NCBI GenBank assembly: GCA_031279815.1
Contig: JAITHW010000055.1
Coordinates: 1-32,040 of the forward strand
Length of the DNA: 32,040 bases
Reading direction: 5' to 3'
From: Treponema sp.
GTDB lineage: Bacteria; Spirochaetota; Spirochaetia; Treponematales; Breznakiellaceae
Shown one piece after another: positions 30,059 to 32,040 of the stretch. Position 1 is the stretch's first letter, and each line of letters opens with the position of its first letter. The notes under the pieces were generated by a model that saw only the letters and a list, made by a program, of their open reading frames with translations, was not told where the DNA came from and made no database searches. The translations under genes were made by a program, and so were the position numbers.

Positions 30059-32040
30059 ATGCGGTATCCGCCGATTGTTTCACGATTTCCCCGAATCCTC
30101 CACGGAGGGGATTATAACCCTGAGCAATGGATGGCTTGGAAGGACACGATTTGGAAAGAAGATATGCGCCTTGCCAAACTCGCGGGGGTCAATTCGTTAT
30201 CTGTGGGCATTTTTTCCTGGTCTGCCCTTGAACCTTCCGAAGGGGACTATTGTTTTGAATGGCTTGATGAAGTGATGGATATGCTGGCGGAAAACCGGAT
30301 GATTGCGGTGCTTGCCACGCCCTCCGGCGCGAAACCCGCCTGGATGAGCGCGAAATACCCTGAAATACTGCGGGTCAACCCTTTGCGGCAGCGCAGCCTT
30401 CACGGAGGACGGCATAATCACTGCCTCACCTCCCCGGTCTACCGGGAGAAAACCGCGCTCATCAACACGCTTCTGGCGGAACGGTACAAAAACCATCCCG
30501 CTTTGGGCGTGTGGCACATTTCCAACGAGTTCGGCGGCGAATGCCACTGCCCCCTTTGTCAGGAACGGTTCCGGGAGTATTTACGGCAAAAGTTCCAAAC
30601 CTTAGACGCTTTGAACCGGGCTTGGTGGACAGCCTTCTGGAGCCATACCTATACGGACTGGGACCAGCTTGAAAGCCCAAGCCCCATCGGTGAGGACAGC
30701 CTTCACGGGCTTAAACTGGAGTGGAAGCGTTTTACCACCGAGCAGTTTGCGGATTTTTATCTCCACGAAACCGGGGCCCTCCGCAAGATTACCCCGGAGG
30801 TGCCTTGCACCACAAACCTCATGGGGCTGTATCCGGGCATCGACTACCCCAGGCTTGCACAGGTAATGGACCTGGTTTCCTGGGATTCCTATCCCCGCTG
30901 GACCGGCACGGATAAAGACATTGAGCTTGGGGTGCGGACTTCGTTCACCCACGACGTAACCAGAGGGCTGAAAGGTAAGCCCTTTATGCTGATGGAATCC
31001 TGCCCTTCCGCAACGAACTGGCGGGCGGTGGCGAAACTGCACCGCCCGAATCTGCACCTGCTCCAATCCCTTCAAGCAATAGCCCACGGCGCGGATACGG
31101 TGCAGTATTTCCAATTCCGCAAAAGCCGGGGAGGTCCTGAAAAGTTTCACGGCGCCATAGTGGATCACGACGGCTCCGAACACACCCGGGTATTCCGGGA
31201 CGTGGCTCAAGTGGGGGAGCGCCTCAAAGACCTTGACGGACTTGTGGGCGCGGATACGCCGTCTCAGGTTGGGATTCTCTACGACTGGAACGTGCGGTGG
31301 TCCCTTGAAGACGCAAAGGGTTTTTTGCAGGATAAAACCGGCTATGAGCAGACCGTTATCGACCACTACCGGTCTTTCTGGAAGCTGGGGGTTCCGGTGG
31401 ATGTTATCGACTCCACCCGGAGTTTCGACAAGTACCGGGTCCTTGCAGCGCCGATGCTGTATATGCTCCGGGAGGGCGTTGCGGAACGGATCGACGCCTT
31501 TGTCCGGCAGGGCGGCGTGTTTGCGGCTACCTACATAACCGGTTATGTAGACGAAAACGATCTGGCCTTTTTGGGCGGTTTTCCGGGACCCCTTAAAGAG
31601 ACGCTGGGTATCTGGTGCGAGGAGATTGACGCGCTGTTTCCCGAAGACCGCAACGCGGTTGAGTGGGAAGGGAAAAGGTATCCCGCGTTTGATCTCTGCG
31701 AGCTGGTTCACTGCCGGGGCGCGGAAGTTCTCGGCACGTACTGCGGGGACTTCTACGCGGGAACTCCCGCGCTGACCTGTAAGCGGCACGGCAAGGGCAA
31801 AGCCTATTTTATCGCTGCCCGTACAGGCTCTGATTTGCTGGACCCTTTTTACGGGAAGATCGCCAAGGAAGCCGGGGTTGCGCGGGTTTTTGAGCCCCCC
31901 CTTCCCGAAGGAGTTACCGCTCAAATCCGCGGGGACGGCGAAACGCAATGGATATTTATCATGAATTTCGCAAACCGGAAGCAAACCGTGGATACCGGTT
32001 CGGAGCGCGTCGGGCTTGGGCCCTTTGAAGTGAAGATCAT
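30059..32040 (+). CDS. beta-galactosidase, glycoside hydrolase family 42 (3' end outside window)
   Basis: The frame is open from ATG 30059 (AAGGAG at 30048-30053, five bases upstream) to the window edge, giving 660 residues. Family 42 hallmarks are HGGDYNPEQW near the N-terminus (15-24), LATPSGAKPAWM, the acid/base Glu157 in HISNEFGG, the nucleophile Glu313 in FMLMESCPSATNW, and four zinc-site cysteines at 122, 162, 164 and 167 (HNHC and ECHCPLC). A trimerisation-like domain with SQVGILYDW and VFAATYITGYVDEND follows, and the C-terminal beta-sandwich is beginning at the edge (QWIFIMNFANRKQTV). These enzymes hydrolyse beta-galactosides, usually oligosaccharides taken up from plant or host polymers. 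No signal peptide is visible, so it acts in the cytoplasm on material imported perhaps with the neighbouring lipoprotein. Confidence 0.93.
   Translation, partial: MRYPPIVSRFPRILHGGDYNPEQWMAWKDTIWKEDMRLAKLAGVNSLSVGIFSWSALEPSEGDYCFEWLDEVMDMLAENRMIAVLATPSGAKPAWMSAKYPEILRVNPLRQRSLHGGRHNHCLTSPVYREKTALINTLLAERYKNHPALGVWHISNEFGGECHCPLCQERFREYLRQKFQTLDALNRAWWTAFWSHTYTDWDQLESPSPIGEDSLHGLKLEWKRFTTEQFADFYLHETGALRKITPEVPCTTNLMGLYPGIDYPRLAQVMDLVSWDSYPRWTGTDKDIELGVRTSFTHDVTRGLKGKPFMLMESCPSATNWRAVAKLHRPNLHLLQSLQAIAHGADTVQYFQFRKSRGGPEKFHGAIVDHDGSEHTRVFRDVAQVGERLKDLDGLVGADTPSQVGILYDWNVRWSLEDAKGFLQDKTGYEQTVIDHYRSFWKLGVPVDVIDSTRSFDKYRVLAAPMLYMLREGVAERIDAFVRQGGVFAATYITGYVDENDLAFLGGFPGPLKETLGIWCEEIDALFPEDRNAVEWEGKRYPAFDLCELVHCRGAEVLGTYCGDFYAGTPALTCKRHGKGKAYFIAARTGSDLLDPFYGKIAKEAGVARVFEPPLPEGVTAQIRGDGETQWIFIMNFANRKQTVDTGSERVGLGPFEVKI

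Noticed and set aside
30602-31984. Minus-strand frame of 460 codons antisense to the GH42 gene
   Set aside because: The plus strand encodes a GH42 enzyme with all catalytic and zinc residues over the same bases; the antisense frame is open because of the composition.
1-32040. CRISPR arrays, insertion sequences, prophage or toxin-antitoxin genes
   Set aside because: No regularly spaced repeats, transposase motifs or phage genes were seen; the two Xer-type recombinases fit housekeeping chromosome-dimer resolution.

Overview
This window reads as the chromosome of a spirochaete of the genus Treponema, at about 50% G+C. A free-living or gut treponeme such as the termite-gut Treponema primitia or T. 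azotonutricium would fit, but that is inferred from gene content and composition, not from a marker gene. The spirochaete evidence is a pair of FlaA-type periplasmic flagellar sheath proteins, a short division cluster that lacks many of the usual mur genes, and one long run that joins cell division, chromosome processing, HslVU and flagellar basal-body genes.

Layout. (1) 1-2900: a repeat hairpin in a gene-free stretch, an exported protein with a periplasmic-binding-protein look, then two abutting flaA-type genes behind a near-consensus promoter and ending at a strong terminator. (2) 2900-3335: a gene-free leader of about 430 bases with duplicated -10-like boxes, a hairpin and a 12-bp palindrome. 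(3) 3336-11773: a reduced dcw cluster, rsmH-ftsL-murF-mraY-ftsW-ftsQ/divIB-ftsA-ftsZ, mostly overlapping or abutting. (4) 11795-19839: xerD-like, a TPR protein, dprA, topA, xerC-like, hslV and hslU. (5) 20009-26943: the flagellar operon flgB-flgC-fliE-fliF-fliG-fliH-fliI-fliJ, followed by a small exported FMN-binding protein. (6) 27353-27424: tRNA-Pro(CGG) on the minus strand behind a perfect consensus promoter. (7) 27490-28338: about 850 gene-free bases holding a second copy of the repeat seen near position 150. (8) 28339-32040: a carbohydrate-type solute-binding lipoprotein and a GH42 beta-galactosidase that runs off the window, an accessory sugar-use locus.

From rsmH to the FMN protein, about 24 kb, every gene is on the plus strand with very short spacers. 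The order dprA-topA-xerC-hslV-hslU-flgB-flgC-fliE-fliF-fliG-fliH-fliI-fliJ matches the order known in Bacillus subtilis (there with trmFO and codY interspersed), so it is probably an old arrangement. Together the genes cover septum assembly (FtsZ/A/Q/L/W, MurF, MraY), resolution and relaxation of the chromosome (Xer recombinases, TopA), protein quality control (HslVU) and assembly of the flagellar rod, MS-ring, switch and export ATPase.

Most useful corrections: ftsA appears to start at a CTG codon (9242) behind a perfect ribosome binding site, because no ATG, GTG or TTG can include its nucleotide-binding motif; flgB probably starts at TTG 20009 behind a sigma-28-like promoter; and the GH42 gene is open to the window edge. 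I saw no CRISPR array, insertion sequence, phage gene or clearly new defence-type system.
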